NCBI GenBank assembly: GCA_947442255.1 | Contig: CANEVO010000002.1 | Coordinates: 62,001-126,000, forward strand | From: Opitutia bacterium | GTDB taxonomy: Bacteria; Verrucomicrobiota; Verrucomicrobiae; Opitutales; Opitutaceae | DNA length: 64,000 nt | Direction of reading: 5' to 3' | Shown here: in pieces, positions 1 to 8,586 of the stretch | Numbering within the stretch: position 1 is the first letter of the stretch | How the letters are laid out: each line of letters begins with the position of its first letter | Position numbers and translations under genes: made by a program | Notes under the pieces: model-generated | Databases searched by the model: none | The model's input: only the letters and a program-made list of their open reading frames with translations | Told to the model about the DNA's origin: nothing

Positions 1-1
1 G

Positions 2-463
2 CTGAATCCGAAGAAGATCGTGATCGTTTCCACCGCGCCACAAATCCGCTTCCCCGACTGCTATGGCATCGACATGTCGGAGCTCGGCAAATTTGTGGCA
101 TTCGAGGCCGCGATCGCGCTGATCAAGGAGCGCGGCCAGACCGTGCTGCTCGACGAAGTCTACGCGCTTTGCCGCGCGGAAGTGGCCAAGGGCGGCACGG
201 AAAATCATGTGCGCCGGATCTACGCTCCTTTCACCCCCGAGGAGATTTCGCACAAGATCATGGAACTGGTCCGCCCGCGGCAGCTCGAGTGGAAGGGCGA
301 GTTCGAGGTGATTTTCCAAACGATCGAAAACCTCCATGTGGCCGTTCCTCAGCATCGCGGAGACTGGTATTTCACCGGCAATTATCCCACGCCGGGGGGC
401 TACCGCGTGGTGAATCAAGCTTACGTGAATTATTACGAAAAGCAGGACGGAAGAAGTTATTGA
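2..463 (+). CDS. amidophosphoribosyltransferase (PurF-like), C-terminal part
   Basis: The frame is open from the window edge, so the true start lies upstream. The visible part contains STAPQIRFPDCYGIDMS, a stretch typical of the phosphoribosyltransferase half of glutamine amidophosphoribosyltransferases, the first enzyme of purine synthesis (PRPP plus glutamine to phosphoribosylamine). The tail (VPQHRGDWYFTGNYPTPGGY) is like that of the long PurF-like proteins of Bacteroidetes and Verrucomicrobia. The N-terminal glutaminase half cannot be seen. The next gene, 81 bases on, is purM of the same pathway, which supports the call. Substrate specificity is inferred from family and neighbour. Confidence 0.8.
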   Translation: MNPKKIVIVSTAPQIRFPDCYGIDMSELGKFVAFEAAIALIKERGQTVLLDEVYALCRAEVAKGGTENHVRRIYAPFTPEEISHKIMELVRPRQLEWKGEFEVIFQTIENLHVAVPQHRGDWYFTGNYPTPGGYRVVNQAYVNYYEKQDGRSY

Positions 464-544
464 GCGCGACCGCTGTAGTCGTCGTGGTTGCCGCGCTTAT
501 CTGACCGCAACGTTTCCAACGTCACCCGCCCTAAGTCACACCGC

Positions 545-1651
545 ATGTCCCTTTCCTACGAATCCTCCGGCGTCCGCTACGACCAGCTCGACGCGTTCAA
601 GCGCGCCTGCCAGAAGGCGGCCCGGCCGACAGCGGCGGCATTGCGGGATCACGGTTATGCTGAGCCGGCGACGACGCGGGGCGAAAGTGCGTATTTGATC
701 GAGGCGGCGGACCACTTTCTGGCGCACGTGGAGGAAGGGCTGGGCACGAAGAATCTCGTGGCCGATGCGGTGCACGCGGTGACGGGCAAGTGCTACTACC
801 GCGAGATTGCGATCGATACTGTCGCCACCATCGTCAACGACCTCATCACCTGCGGCGCGCTCCCAATTTCGGTGGCGATGCACGCGGCGGTGGGGGACTC
901 CGGCTGGTTCGGCGATGCGGCGCGGGCGCAGGCGCTCGTCGACGGTTTCGCCGAGGGCTGCCGGACGGCCGGTGCGGTGTGGGGCGGCGGCGAGACGCCG
1001 ACGCTCGGCGGGATCGTCGAGCCGGAGGCGATCGTGCTTGCCGGTTCCGCCATCGGGAAGATTGCGCCCAAGTCGCTCCGCATCACGGGCGACGTGCAGG
1101 ACGGCGACGGCATTATCTTTTTCGCTTCCTCCGGCGTGCAGACGAATGGTCTGTCGCTGTGCCGCCGGGTGGCCGCGCAATTACCCGACGGCTATCGCAC
1201 GCCGATCGGCTTTGGCGATCCGCGCAGTTTCGGCGAAGCGTTGCTGGCGCCGTCGGTCATCTACGTGGCCTTTGTGCGCGAATGCCAAAAGCGGGGGCTG
1301 AAGCTCAACTATGTCGCGCACGTGACCGGCCACGGCTGGCGGAAACTCATGCGGCTGGAGGAGCCGTTTGTTTACGAGATCACGCATCCGCGTTCGGCGC
1401 CGGCCCTATTTCAGTTTTTGGAAAAAGCCGGTCCGATCGAGCGGCGCGAGATGTATGCGACTTTCAACCAGGGCGTGGGCTTCGCGGCCTACGTGGCGCC
1501 GCAACTCGTCGACGCCGCGCTCGCGGTGGCAAAGGCGACCGGTTACGACGCCTGGCTCGCCGGGCGGGTGAAAAAAGCGGGCGCACGCAAGGCGGTCGTC
1601 GTGCCGTCGCTCGGCCTGACGTTCGAGGGCGATACGCTGCAAGTGCGGTAA
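545..1651 (+). CDS. purM: phosphoribosylformylglycinamidine cyclo-ligase (AIR synthetase)
   Basis: A 368-residue cytoplasmic enzyme that closes the imidazole ring of AIR using ATP. The motifs are those of the PurM/ThiL fold: EGLGTKN (residues 64-70), DTVATIVNDLITCGA (91-105), GGGETPTL (147-154) and a C-terminal GHGWRKLMR region for the second domain. Length fits the family (about 340-370). The ATG at 545 is chosen over an upstream start at 488 because the extra 19 residues (MPRLSDRNV...) are not family-like. It follows the PurF-like gene on the same strand, so a purine operon is likely. No intrinsic terminator is obvious after it. Confidence 0.93.
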   Translation: MSLSYESSGVRYDQLDAFKRACQKAARPTAAALRDHGYAEPATTRGESAYLIEAADHFLAHVEEGLGTKNLVADAVHAVTGKCYYREIAIDTVATIVNDLITCGALPISVAMHAAVGDSGWFGDAARAQALVDGFAEGCRTAGAVWGGGETPTLGGIVEPEAIVLAGSAIGKIAPKSLRITGDVQDGDGIIFFASSGVQTNGLSLCRRVAAQLPDGYRTPIGFGDPRSFGEALLAPSVIYVAFVRECQKRGLKLNYVAHVTGHGWRKLMRLEEPFVYEITHPRSAPALFQFLEKAGPIERREMYATFNQGVGFAAYVAPQLVDAALAVAKATGYDAWLAGRVKKAGARKAVVVPSLGLTFEGDTLQVR

Positions 1652-2097
1652 GCGGTCGCCTTGCGGTTAGATGCAAGAGGCGTCGGCGGGGCAGAGTTTG
1701 ACTACGGAAGCCAAAATCTTGAACCGCTGATCTTCGCTGATTTTCGGAAGACGGCGCCTGGAGGGTTTGATGGCCTCGCCGCATCGGCGTGGCGCGTAAG
1801 CCGCCAGCGGAATTGAGCTCGTGCTGAGCGAAGATTAGCGAGGATTAGCGGTGCCCTCGGTTTGGGTTTTTCCATGATACCTCTCGCCGGGCTGGGGCGA
1901 CCGCCCCGTTAGACCCTCACTCGCGAACAACGTGCAGGTTTGCGCCGATTTTTCGTGGAGCGCTCCGATGCTTTCCCCGCGGATGTCGCGAGTGGTCGCG
2001 GATTGAACCAAGCATTTATCCGCGACGATCCGCGTTATCTGCGGAAAGTCCTGGTTCCGGCTTTGCCCGGTTGGGAATTGCCGGCCGCGCCCGATCC
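1652..2097. other. intergenic stretch with short degenerate repeats, no gene seen
   Basis: There is no credible reading frame between the convergent purM and thrC genes. It holds related short words: CGCTGATCTTCGCTGATTTT near 1727-1746 and, in reverse orientation, AAGATTAGCGAGGATTAGCG near 1829-1848; a third loosely similar block (ATCCGCGTTATCTGCGG) lies near 2028-2044. Such words resemble intergenic repeats scattered in Verrucomicrobia and Planctomycetes genomes, but this is from memory and not checked. No U-tract terminator was found for either gene. Confidence 0.4.
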
Positions 2098-3267
2098 TCA
2101 GCTGCTGCCGTAGCACTCCAGATACTTCAGGCCGGTGCTCGTGTTGAAGAGAACGACGGTGTCGTCGGGCGTGATCTTCTTCGCGGCGAGCAGGTGCTTG
2201 AGGGCAGCGTAACACGCGGCGCCTTCCGGCGCGGGGAACACGCCCTCGGCGGCGCCCACCTCCCGGGTACAGGCGATCATTTCCTCGTCGGTGATGGCGA
2301 TGGCCCCGCCGTGGGATTTGCGCAGGGCATCGAGCATGATGAAGTCGCCGATGGCTTTCGGGACCCGCAGGCCGGAGGCGCGGGTCGTGGCGCCAAGATG
2401 CTCGGCGGCGAATTTTTCGCCCGCCTCGAACGCCCGGACGATGGGCTGGCAGCCGCTCGCCTGCACCGTGAACATCCGCGGGCGTTTCGAGCCGATCCAA
2501 CCGAGTTTTTCCATTTCGTCGAAGGCCTTCCACATGCCGATGAGGCCGGTGCCGCCGCCCGTGGGGTACAGAATGACGTCGGGGAGCGTCCAGTTGAGTT
2601 GTTCGGCGAGTTCGTAACCGAGTGTCTTCTTGCCTTCGGCCCGGTAGGGCTCCTTCAGAGTAGAGACGTCGAACCAGCCCTCGGCGGTCTTGCGCTTCGC
2701 GACCTCGGCGCCGCAGTCGGTGATCAGGCCGTTGATGAGCGTGACGTGTGCGCCCATCTGTTCGCACTCGATGATGTTGGCGCGGGGCGTGTCGCGCGGC
2801 ATGAAGATGTGGGCCTCCATGCCGGCGCGCGCGGCGTAGGCGGCGAGGGCGCCGGCGGCGTTGCCGGCGGAGGGGACGGCGAGCTTTTTGAGGCCGAACT
2901 GCTTCGCCATCGAGACGGCGGTGGTCATGCCGCGCGCCTTGAAGCTCGCGGTCGGGTTCTGCGCCTCGTCCTTGATGAAGAGCTTGGTGAGCCCGTGTTT
3001 CGCGCCGAGCCGCGGGGCGGGCAGCAGCGGCGTCCAGCCCTCGCCCAGCGTGACAATATCGGACTCGTTTTTCACCGGCAGGACCTCGCGGTAGCGCCAG
3101 AGCGACTTCACGCGTGAGCGGAGCGACTCCTTCGTCAGGGTGCGCGCGGCGGCCGCGAGGTCGTAGTTGGCGAAGAGCGGCTTGCTGCAGCAGGCGGAGA
3201 CGTTTTGCGGGACGGTGGCGTCGTGGGTCTGGCCGCAGAGCGTGCAGGCGAGGTGCGTGAAATGCAT
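2098..3267 (-). CDS. thrC: threonine synthase
   Basis: A 389-residue PLP enzyme of fold type II that turns O-phosphohomoserine into threonine. The PLP lysine is K110 in TASFKARG; the glycine-rich phosphate loop is PTGGGTGLIG; SAGNAAGALAAYAARAG is the conserved asparagine loop. The N-terminus carries CxxC (8-11) and CC (26-27), like the small zinc-binding-like lead of the long bacterial threonine synthases. The ATG at 3267 (MHFTHLACTLCG) is preferred over 3285, because the six extra residues are not family-like. It is divergent from the sugar operon at 3399, so the 131 bases between should hold both promoters. Cysteate synthase is a related alternative but less likely. Confidence 0.9.
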   Translation of the reverse strand: MHFTHLACTLCGQTHDATVPQNVSACCSKPLFANYDLAAAARTLTKESLRSRVKSLWRYREVLPVKNESDIVTLGEGWTPLLPAPRLGAKHGLTKLFIKDEAQNPTASFKARGMTTAVSMAKQFGLKKLAVPSAGNAAGALAAYAARAGMEAHIFMPRDTPRANIIECEQMGAHVTLINGLITDCGAEVAKRKTAEGWFDVSTLKEPYRAEGKKTLGYELAEQLNWTLPDVILYPTGGGTGLIGMWKAFDEMEKLGWIGSKRPRMFTVQASGCQPIVRAFEAGEKFAAEHLGATTRASGLRVPKAIGDFIMLDALRKSHGGAIAITDEEMIACTREVGAAEGVFPAPEGAACYAALKHLLAAKKITPDDTVVLFNTSTGLKYLECYGSS

Positions 3268-3398
3268 GGCGGAGCGCATAGCCAAGGACCGGGCGTTGGG
3301 AGCGGCAATCGCGAAGTGCGAGTGCGATGCGGCGCGGACGGTCCGGCGTTGACGGCGCGGTCTCGCACGGCCAACTCTCGGGCGACCGTCCCCCCCTC

Positions 3399-4124
3399 AT
3401 GCTCCCCATCGTCCAAATCTCGCTCGACCTCACCAATCTCGATGAAGCGCTGGCTACGGCCATGCTCGCGCGACGGGCGGGCGTCGACTGGCTGGAGGCG
3501 GGGACGCCCCTGATCCTCGCCGAGGGCCTGCGCGGCGTGCGGGCGTTGCGCGAGCGGTTTCCCGGCGTGCCGATCGTGGCCGACCTGAAGACGATGGACG
3601 GCGGTTATCTCGAGGCCGAGATGATGGCCAAGGCGGGGGCGACGCACGTCGTCGTCATGGCTCGGGCCCACGAGGAGACCCTGAAATGCGTCGTGAAGGC
3701 CGGGCGCGATCACGGGGTGAAGGTGATGGGCGACAATCTCGGCTGCCCCGACATGGTGGCGGGCGCGCGGATGATCGAGGACTTTGGCTGCGACTACGTG
3801 ATCCACCACATCGGCTACGACGAGCGGCGCGGGATCGCGGCGGCGGGGCGGCGGATGCCGAGCCCGCTCGACCAGCTGCGCGAAATCGTGGCCGCGGTGA
3901 GCCTCCCGGTGCAGGCGGTGGGCGGCCTCACGCTCGAACAGGCCGTGCGCACGCCGGAGTACGGCGCGCCGCTCGTGGTGATCGGAGCGCCACTCGCGGT
4001 GGACGCGGATGCGTTCAAGACCGCCGACGGCAACCTCGAGGGCACGCTGCGGATCATCTGCGACCGCGTGCACGGCCATGGCGACGTGCCGGTGGGCCGC
4101 GCGCGCAATTCTCCCGCCCGATGA
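3399..4124 (+). CDS. 3-hexulose-6-phosphate synthase / 3-keto-L-gulonate-6-phosphate decarboxylase family aldolase
   Basis: A 241-residue member of the orotidine monophosphate decarboxylase superfamily (TIM barrel). The signature DLKTMDGG is at 62-69 and an HHIGYD segment at 136-141 is closer to hexulose-phosphate synthases (HTGYD) than to gulonate decarboxylases (HRSRD). The family makes or breaks a carbon-carbon bond at a ketose phosphate via an Mg-bound enediolate. No partner hexulose-phosphate isomerase (HxlB/PHI) is adjacent, which argues against plain formaldehyde fixation. The stop overlaps the next start (ATGA), so the two are translationally coupled. ATG 3399 is chosen since the upstream extension from 3327 is not family-like. 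Confidence 0.75.
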   Translation: MLPIVQISLDLTNLDEALATAMLARRAGVDWLEAGTPLILAEGLRGVRALRERFPGVPIVADLKTMDGGYLEAEMMAKAGATHVVVMARAHEETLKCVVKAGRDHGVKVMGDNLGCPDMVAGARMIEDFGCDYVIHHIGYDERRGIAAAGRRMPSPLDQLREIVAAVSLPVQAVGGLTLEQAVRTPEYGAPLVVIGAPLAVDADAFKTADGNLEGTLRIICDRVHGHGDVPVGRARNSPAR

Positions 4125-5146
4125 AAAATCCCGCTGTCGTCAATTTTTCCTCCGCGCCCCACAGCGTGGAGTTGCGTGAATTCGTGCGTCCCGAACCGGG
4201 ACCCGACGATGTGATCCTCGCGGTGGAGGCGGTCGGCGTGTGCGGGAGCGACCTGCACCAGTGGACGGCTTCCCACAGCTGGAAAGTTAATTATCCTGTG
4301 GTGCTCGGCCATGAATTTGGCGGGCGCATCGCGGCGCTGGGCTCCGCGGTCAAGGCGTGGCAGGAGGGCGATTTGGTCGTGAGCGAAACCGCGGCGGTGA
4401 TCGACGCGAACAACCCGATGAGCCGCGCGGGCCTCTACAACCTCGATCCGACGCGCAAGGGTTTCGGCTACGGGGTCGACGGGGCGATGACGCGTTTCGT
4501 GCGGGTGCCGTCGCGCTGCCTGCACCGGGTGCCGGCGGGACTGGCGATCGAGCACGCGGCCCTCACCGAGCCGTGCTGTGTGGCCTACAACGCCGTGGTC
4601 AACAACGCGAAGATCAAGCCCGGCGATCGCGTGATCGTCTTGGGGCCGGGACCGATCGGAATTTTGTGCGCGGCCATGGCGCGCCTGGCGGGTGCGGAGG
4701 TCGCGCTCGTGGGCCTCGAGCGCGACCGGGCGCGGCTCGACGTGGCGAAAGCCTACGGTTGCCAGACGATCATCGGCGACGCGACGGCGTGGGCGCAGGC
4801 GCGCGACGGGCTCGGCGTGGACGGAGTGATCGATGCGGCGGGCGCATCGGCGGCGCTGAAAGCTGCGCTGGAGCTAGTGCGGCCGGCGGGCTGGATCAGC
4901 AAGGTGGGCTGGGGCCCGCAGCCGTTGAATTTCTCCCTCGATCCCCTGGTGCAGAAGAACATCACGCTGCAGGGCAGCTTCAGCCACAACTGGCCGATCT
5001 GGGAGCGCGTGCTCGCGCTGCTGGCGTCGGGCCAGCTCGACGTGCGGCCGGTGCTCGGCGGCGTGTGGGGACTGGAAAGCTGGCACGAGGCATTTGAAAA
5101 GATGCACTCGGGCGAGATCGTGAAAGCGGTGTTGAAACCGGTTTAA
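4121..5146 (+). CDS. zinc-type alcohol/polyol dehydrogenase (MDR family)
   Basis: A 341-residue medium-chain dehydrogenase, probably NAD(P)-dependent and acting on a polyol or sugar acid. The catalytic zinc motifs are present: CGSD (41-44), GHEFGG (63-68) and TEPCC (149-153). The Rossmann loop is LGPGPIG (174-180). The usual structural-zinc loop with four cysteines is absent: residues 89-120 (SETAAVIDANNPMSRAGLYN onward) have none. It overlaps the aldolase gene by 4 bases and is 13 bases before the SDR gene, so it belongs to one operon. Substrate unknown; the neighbours suggest a ketose or aldonate. Confidence 0.85.
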   Translation: MKNPAVVNFSSAPHSVELREFVRPEPGPDDVILAVEAVGVCGSDLHQWTASHSWKVNYPVVLGHEFGGRIAALGSAVKAWQEGDLVVSETAAVIDANNPMSRAGLYNLDPTRKGFGYGVDGAMTRFVRVPSRCLHRVPAGLAIEHAALTEPCCVAYNAVVNNAKIKPGDRVIVLGPGPIGILCAAMARLAGAEVALVGLERDRARLDVAKAYGCQTIIGDATAWAQARDGLGVDGVIDAAGASAALKAALELVRPAGWISKVGWGPQPLNFSLDPLVQKNITLQGSFSHNWPIWERVLALLASGQLDVRPVLGGVWGLESWHEAFEKMHSGEIVKAVLKPV

Positions 5147-5159
5147 GGAAATTCCCTTT

Positions 5160-5930
5160 ATGCGACTGCGCGACAAAGTCATCATCGTCACGGGCAGCAC
5201 GAGCGGCATCGGCCAGGCGATCGCGGAGCGCGCGGTGCACGAGGGTGCGCGCGTGCTGATCCACGGCATCGATGGTGCCGGCGGCAAAAAAGTGGTGGCG
5301 AAGCTCGGGGCCAGTGCGGCGCTGCACCTCGACGATCTCGTCGATCCCGAGTGCGCGCCTCGAATCGTGGCTGCCGCGATCCAGGCCTTCGGCCGCGTCG
5401 ACGCCATCGTCAACAACGCCGCCCTCGTCACCCGGAGCACGCTGGCGACGACGGAGGCGGCCTTTTTCGATCGCATGATGGCGATTAACGTGCGCGCCCC
5501 GCTGTTGATCATCCAGGCGGCCTACTCGCAGCTCAAGCAGCACGGCGGTTGCGTGCTCAACATCGGGTCGATCAACGCGCTCAGCGGCGAGGGGACGCTG
5601 CTCGACTACAGTATTTCCAAGGGCGCGCTGCAGACCCTCTCGCGCAACCTGGCCAACGCCCACTCGACCGAGGGCGTGCGGTTCAACCATTTCAACGTCG
5701 GCTGGGTGCTGACGGAGCGCGAATACGCGATGCAGGTTGCCGATGGCCAGTCGCCTGACTGGCCCGAGCGACTCTCCCGGAGCCTCGTGCCGTCGGGCCG
5801 GCTCATCCGGCCGGAGGAAATCGCGGCGGCGGCGGTCTACTGGCTCGGCGACGAATCGCGACCCATCACCGGTGCGGTGGTGGACATGGAGCAGTTCTGC
5901 ATCCACGGGCGCAATCCGCCGAAGGTCTGA
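5160..5930 (+). CDS. short-chain dehydrogenase/reductase (SDR)
   Basis: A classical SDR of 256 residues. It has the cofactor loop TGSTSGIG (11-18), NNAA (85-88), and the catalytic Ser137, Tyr150 and Lys154 in the YSISK motif. It should interconvert a hydroxyl and a keto group on a small substrate with NAD(P). Third in the run aldolase, MDR dehydrogenase, SDR, isomerase, with gaps of 13 and 49 bases around it. Two different dehydrogenases in one operon suggest sequential oxidation and reduction (an epimerisation) or oxidation of two positions. Substrate is not predictable from sequence. Confidence 0.88.
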   Translation: MRLRDKVIIVTGSTSGIGQAIAERAVHEGARVLIHGIDGAGGKKVVAKLGASAALHLDDLVDPECAPRIVAAAIQAFGRVDAIVNNAALVTRSTLATTEAAFFDRMMAINVRAPLLIIQAAYSQLKQHGGCVLNIGSINALSGEGTLLDYSISKGALQTLSRNLANAHSTEGVRFNHFNVGWVLTEREYAMQVADGQSPDWPERLSRSLVPSGRLIRPEEIAAAAVYWLGDESRPITGAVVDMEQFCIHGRNPPKV

Positions 5931-5979
5931 CGATTCCTTGCGCCCGCGGCCGCGAGTGGCCGCGAAACATCCTCCAACC

Positions 5980-6888
5980 ATGATGCCCCGACTGGCTGTT
6001 TTCCCCAAGGCGTATATCCGCCCGCTGTGCCGCGAAGGTTCGATGACGCTCCGCGAATGGGTCGACCTGGCGGCGCCGCTTGGCGTCGACGGCCTGGAAT
6101 ACTACAGCGGCTTTCACGAGCTCGCCGATCCCGCGAATTGGGCGCAGGCCCGGCGCGAGGTCGAGGAACGCGGCCTGGTCATCCCGATGCTGTGCTGCTC
6201 CCCGGACTTTTCGCACCCCGATCCGGAGTTCCGCCGGCGCGAGGTGGAGAAGGAGCAGAACTGGATTCGCATGACCGCGGCGCTGGGCGGGAAATTCTGC
6301 CGCGTGCTGTCGGGCCAGCGCCGGCCCGAGCTGACCCGCGAGCAGGGACTTTCGCTCGTGGTCGAGAGCATCGAGGCGTGCCTGCCCGAGGCGCGGGCCT
6401 GCGGCGTCACGCTGATCATCGAGAACCACTACAAGGACGACTTTTGGAATTTCCCCGAGTTTGCGCAGAAGATGGACGTCTTCTGCGATCTGGTCGGGCG
6501 AATCCACGATCCGCACTTCGGCGTGAACTACGATCCGAGCAACGCGTTCCTCGCGGGCGACGACCCCCTGGAGTTGCTGCAGCGCGTGAAGCATCGCGTC
6601 GTGACGATGCACGCGAGCGACCGCTTTCTCGCCGAGGGCACCCTCGAGGACCTGCGGCGCGACGAGACGGGCGCCGAGGGTTATGCGAAGCGGCTGCGCC
6701 ACGGCACGATCGGCCGCGGGCTCAACGACTACGATGCGATCTTCAGCACGTTGCGCGGCGTGGGCTTCGGCGGCTGGGTGAGCATCGAAGATGGCGTCGA
6801 CGGCATGGACCAGCTGGCCGAGAGCGTGCGCTTTGTGCGGGCCAAGCTCCGGCAGCACTGGCCGGAGGAAACCGCCGCGCGCCCGTGA
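5980..6888 (+). CDS. sugar phosphate isomerase/epimerase (xylose isomerase-like TIM barrel)
   Basis: A 302-residue AP_endonuc_2/xylose-isomerase-like TIM barrel protein, cytoplasmic, with no signal peptide. Candidate metal ligands are the Glu in LIIENHYKD, Asp in GVNYDPSNAF, His in VTMHASD and Glu in GWVSIEDGVDG near the end. Proteins of this fold isomerise or epimerise ketoses and inositols; some act as keto-acid decarboxylases. Tandem ATGs (5980 and 5983) make the exact start ambiguous by one codon. It ends the catabolic run, and the ceramidase-like gene begins 39 bases later on the same strand. Confidence 0.8.
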   Translation: MMPRLAVFPKAYIRPLCREGSMTLREWVDLAAPLGVDGLEYYSGFHELADPANWAQARREVEERGLVIPMLCCSPDFSHPDPEFRRREVEKEQNWIRMTAALGGKFCRVLSGQRRPELTREQGLSLVVESIEACLPEARACGVTLIIENHYKDDFWNFPEFAQKMDVFCDLVGRIHDPHFGVNYDPSNAFLAGDDPLELLQRVKHRVVTMHASDRFLAEGTLEDLRRDETGAEGYAKRLRHGTIGRGLNDYDAIFSTLRGVGFGGWVSIEDGVDGMDQLAESVRFVRAKLRQHWPEETAARP

Positions 6889-6927
6889 CGGGATAGCAGC
6901 GGAGTGGATCCCGGCAGTCTTTCCCTT

Positions 6928-8274
6928 ATGAAAACCCCGCTCCCGTTCCTCCTCACCGGTCTGATTTTCCTTTCCTCCGCGTTGGGGGCGGAGGACTGGA
7001 AGGCGGGCCTCGCCGCGGTCAAGATCACGCCCGAAAAGCCGGTGCTGATGTACGGTTACGCCAACCGGGTGAAGCCGTTCGAGCGCGTCGCGCAGGACAT
7101 CTACGCCAAGGCGCTGGTGCTGGAGGACGCGCAGGGGCGGCGGGCTGTGATGGTGACCACCGATCTGGGCGCGATGCCGGCGGCGTTTGTCGATCCGTTG
7201 ACGGAGCGCATCACCGCCAAAACCGGACTGCAGCGGGAGCAGATCCTGCTGAGCTGGGCGCATAATCACGCAGGTCCGAACCTGAGCATGAAGGTCACCC
7301 CGGGAGCCGGCATCTCGGTGGCCGACGCGGAGAATCGCGTCGCCTACACCCAGTGGCTCATCGAGCGCCTCGTCGATCTGGTGGTGCAGGCGAATGCCCG
7401 GCTCGAACCGGCCCGGCTGTCGCACGGGCAGGGGATCATCAATTTCATCATGAACCGGCGGGAGTTCACGCCGCGCGGCGTCATCCTCGGGGTGAATCCG
7501 CGGGGGCCGGTCGATCGCAGCGTGCCCGTGCTGCGGATCGACGGGGCCGACGGCCGGCGGCGCGCCGTGCTCTTCGGCGCCGCGTGCCACAACACGACGC
7601 TCGGCTCCCAAAACTACGAGCTGTGCGGCGACTACGCCGGGTATGCCGAGCACGATCTTGAGAAAAAATATCCCGGCACCCAGGCGATGTTCATGATGGG
7701 GTGCGGCGGCGACGCGAATCCGTTTCCGCGGGAAGGCCTGGACAACACGCGCAAGCACGGCGCGGAGCTCGCCGCCGAGGTCGCCCGCGTGCTCGAAGCG
7801 AAGCTCCGGCCGATCACCGGCCCGCTGACCGTTTCGCTGGGCCGGGTCGATCTGCCGCTGCAGTCGCCCACGATCGAGGCGCTCAAGCCGCTGGCGGCAA
7901 GTTCACCCGGCTGGCAGAGCGACACCGCGCGCAAGCTGCTGGGGATGTTGGAGCGAGGGGAGAAGCCCCTGACGCACTACACCGCTCCGGTGGCGGTCTG
8001 GCAGTTCGGCCGCGACCTCACCTTCGTGGCCCTGCCGAGCGAGGTGGTGGTCGACTACGTGCAACTCGTCGAGGCCGCCATCGGGCCGCTGAATCTCTGG
8101 GTGGCAGCCTACTGCAACGAGGGTTTTGGCTACGTGCCGTCGGCGCGGGTGCTCCGCGAGGGCGGTTACGAGACCCGCGGCCTGATCGGCGCCGACGGCT
8201 GGTTCGCGCCGCAGACCCAAGATGCCCTCGTGGGCAAGGTCGCCGAACTCGCGAAAAAAGTCGGCCGGCCGTAG
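6928..8274 (+). CDS. secreted neutral/alkaline ceramidase-like protein
   Basis: 448 residues, starting with a signal peptide (MKTPLPFLLTGLIFLSSALGAE). The mature part matches the N-terminal domain of non-lysosomal ceramidases (PF04734 type): an early AAVKITP segment, an HNH at 112-114 (SWAHNHAGPN) as the likely zinc site, GAACHNT and GCGGDANPFP further on. True neutral ceramidases are longer (about 650 residues or more) and end with an immunoglobulin-like domain; that domain is missing here. In this phylum such short forms are common near sugar genes, so the substrate is probably not ceramide. ATG 6928 gives a clean signal peptide; the earlier start at 6904 does not. Confidence 0.75.
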   Translation: MKTPLPFLLTGLIFLSSALGAEDWKAGLAAVKITPEKPVLMYGYANRVKPFERVAQDIYAKALVLEDAQGRRAVMVTTDLGAMPAAFVDPLTERITAKTGLQREQILLSWAHNHAGPNLSMKVTPGAGISVADAENRVAYTQWLIERLVDLVVQANARLEPARLSHGQGIINFIMNRREFTPRGVILGVNPRGPVDRSVPVLRIDGADGRRRAVLFGAACHNTTLGSQNYELCGDYAGYAEHDLEKKYPGTQAMFMMGCGGDANPFPREGLDNTRKHGAELAAEVARVLEAKLRPITGPLTVSLGRVDLPLQSPTIEALKPLAASSPGWQSDTARKLLGMLERGEKPLTHYTAPVAVWQFGRDLTFVALPSEVVVDYVQLVEAAIGPLNLWVAAYCNEGFGYVPSARVLREGGYETRGLIGADGWFAPQTQDALVGKVAELAKKVGRP

Positions 8275-8586
8275 GCGTTTGCCGGTTTCGTGCTGGCTCG
8301 GCGAAAATCTTTGGATCGCGAAAGCGCCAAAGGACGAAGATTCGGAACGACTCCGCTGGCGCGTGACGCCAGCGAGGCGGAGTTTTCGGAGCACGCTGAC
8401 GGGATTGGCCGGTTCACTGATTCCGTGCTTCCGCTCTTCCGCGATCGATCGGGCTGCTCCAGCGCGAGAAGCTGGCGCGCGGCAAACGACAAAGCCTGAT
8501 TTCAGTTGGCTCATCTCCCGATTCTGGCTTGTCGTTGCTCTAGTAACGCTTGACGTAACCATCAGCGCTAAGCACCGTATGGCGCG
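8275..8586. other. intergenic stretch, no gene seen
   Basis: About 310 bases between the ceramidase-like gene and higB. No reading frame here looks like a protein. It contains a terminator-like hairpin (listed separately) and a TTGACG word at 8550-8555 that could be part of a promoter for higBA, though no good -10 box lies at the expected spacing. Confidence 0.4.
8351..8386 (+). terminator. possible intrinsic terminator after the ceramidase-like gene
   Basis: CTGGCG and CGCCAG form an inner stem around CGTGA; an outer CTCCG pairs with CGGAG across a 5-base bulge; TTTT follows. It lies about 77 bases past the stop at 8274. The bulge and short U run make it only a candidate. Confidence 0.35.

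Noticed and set aside
1835..3463. A 542-residue minus-strand frame overlapping thrC
   Set aside because: Arg/His-rich translation in another frame of the same strand; thrC explains the region.
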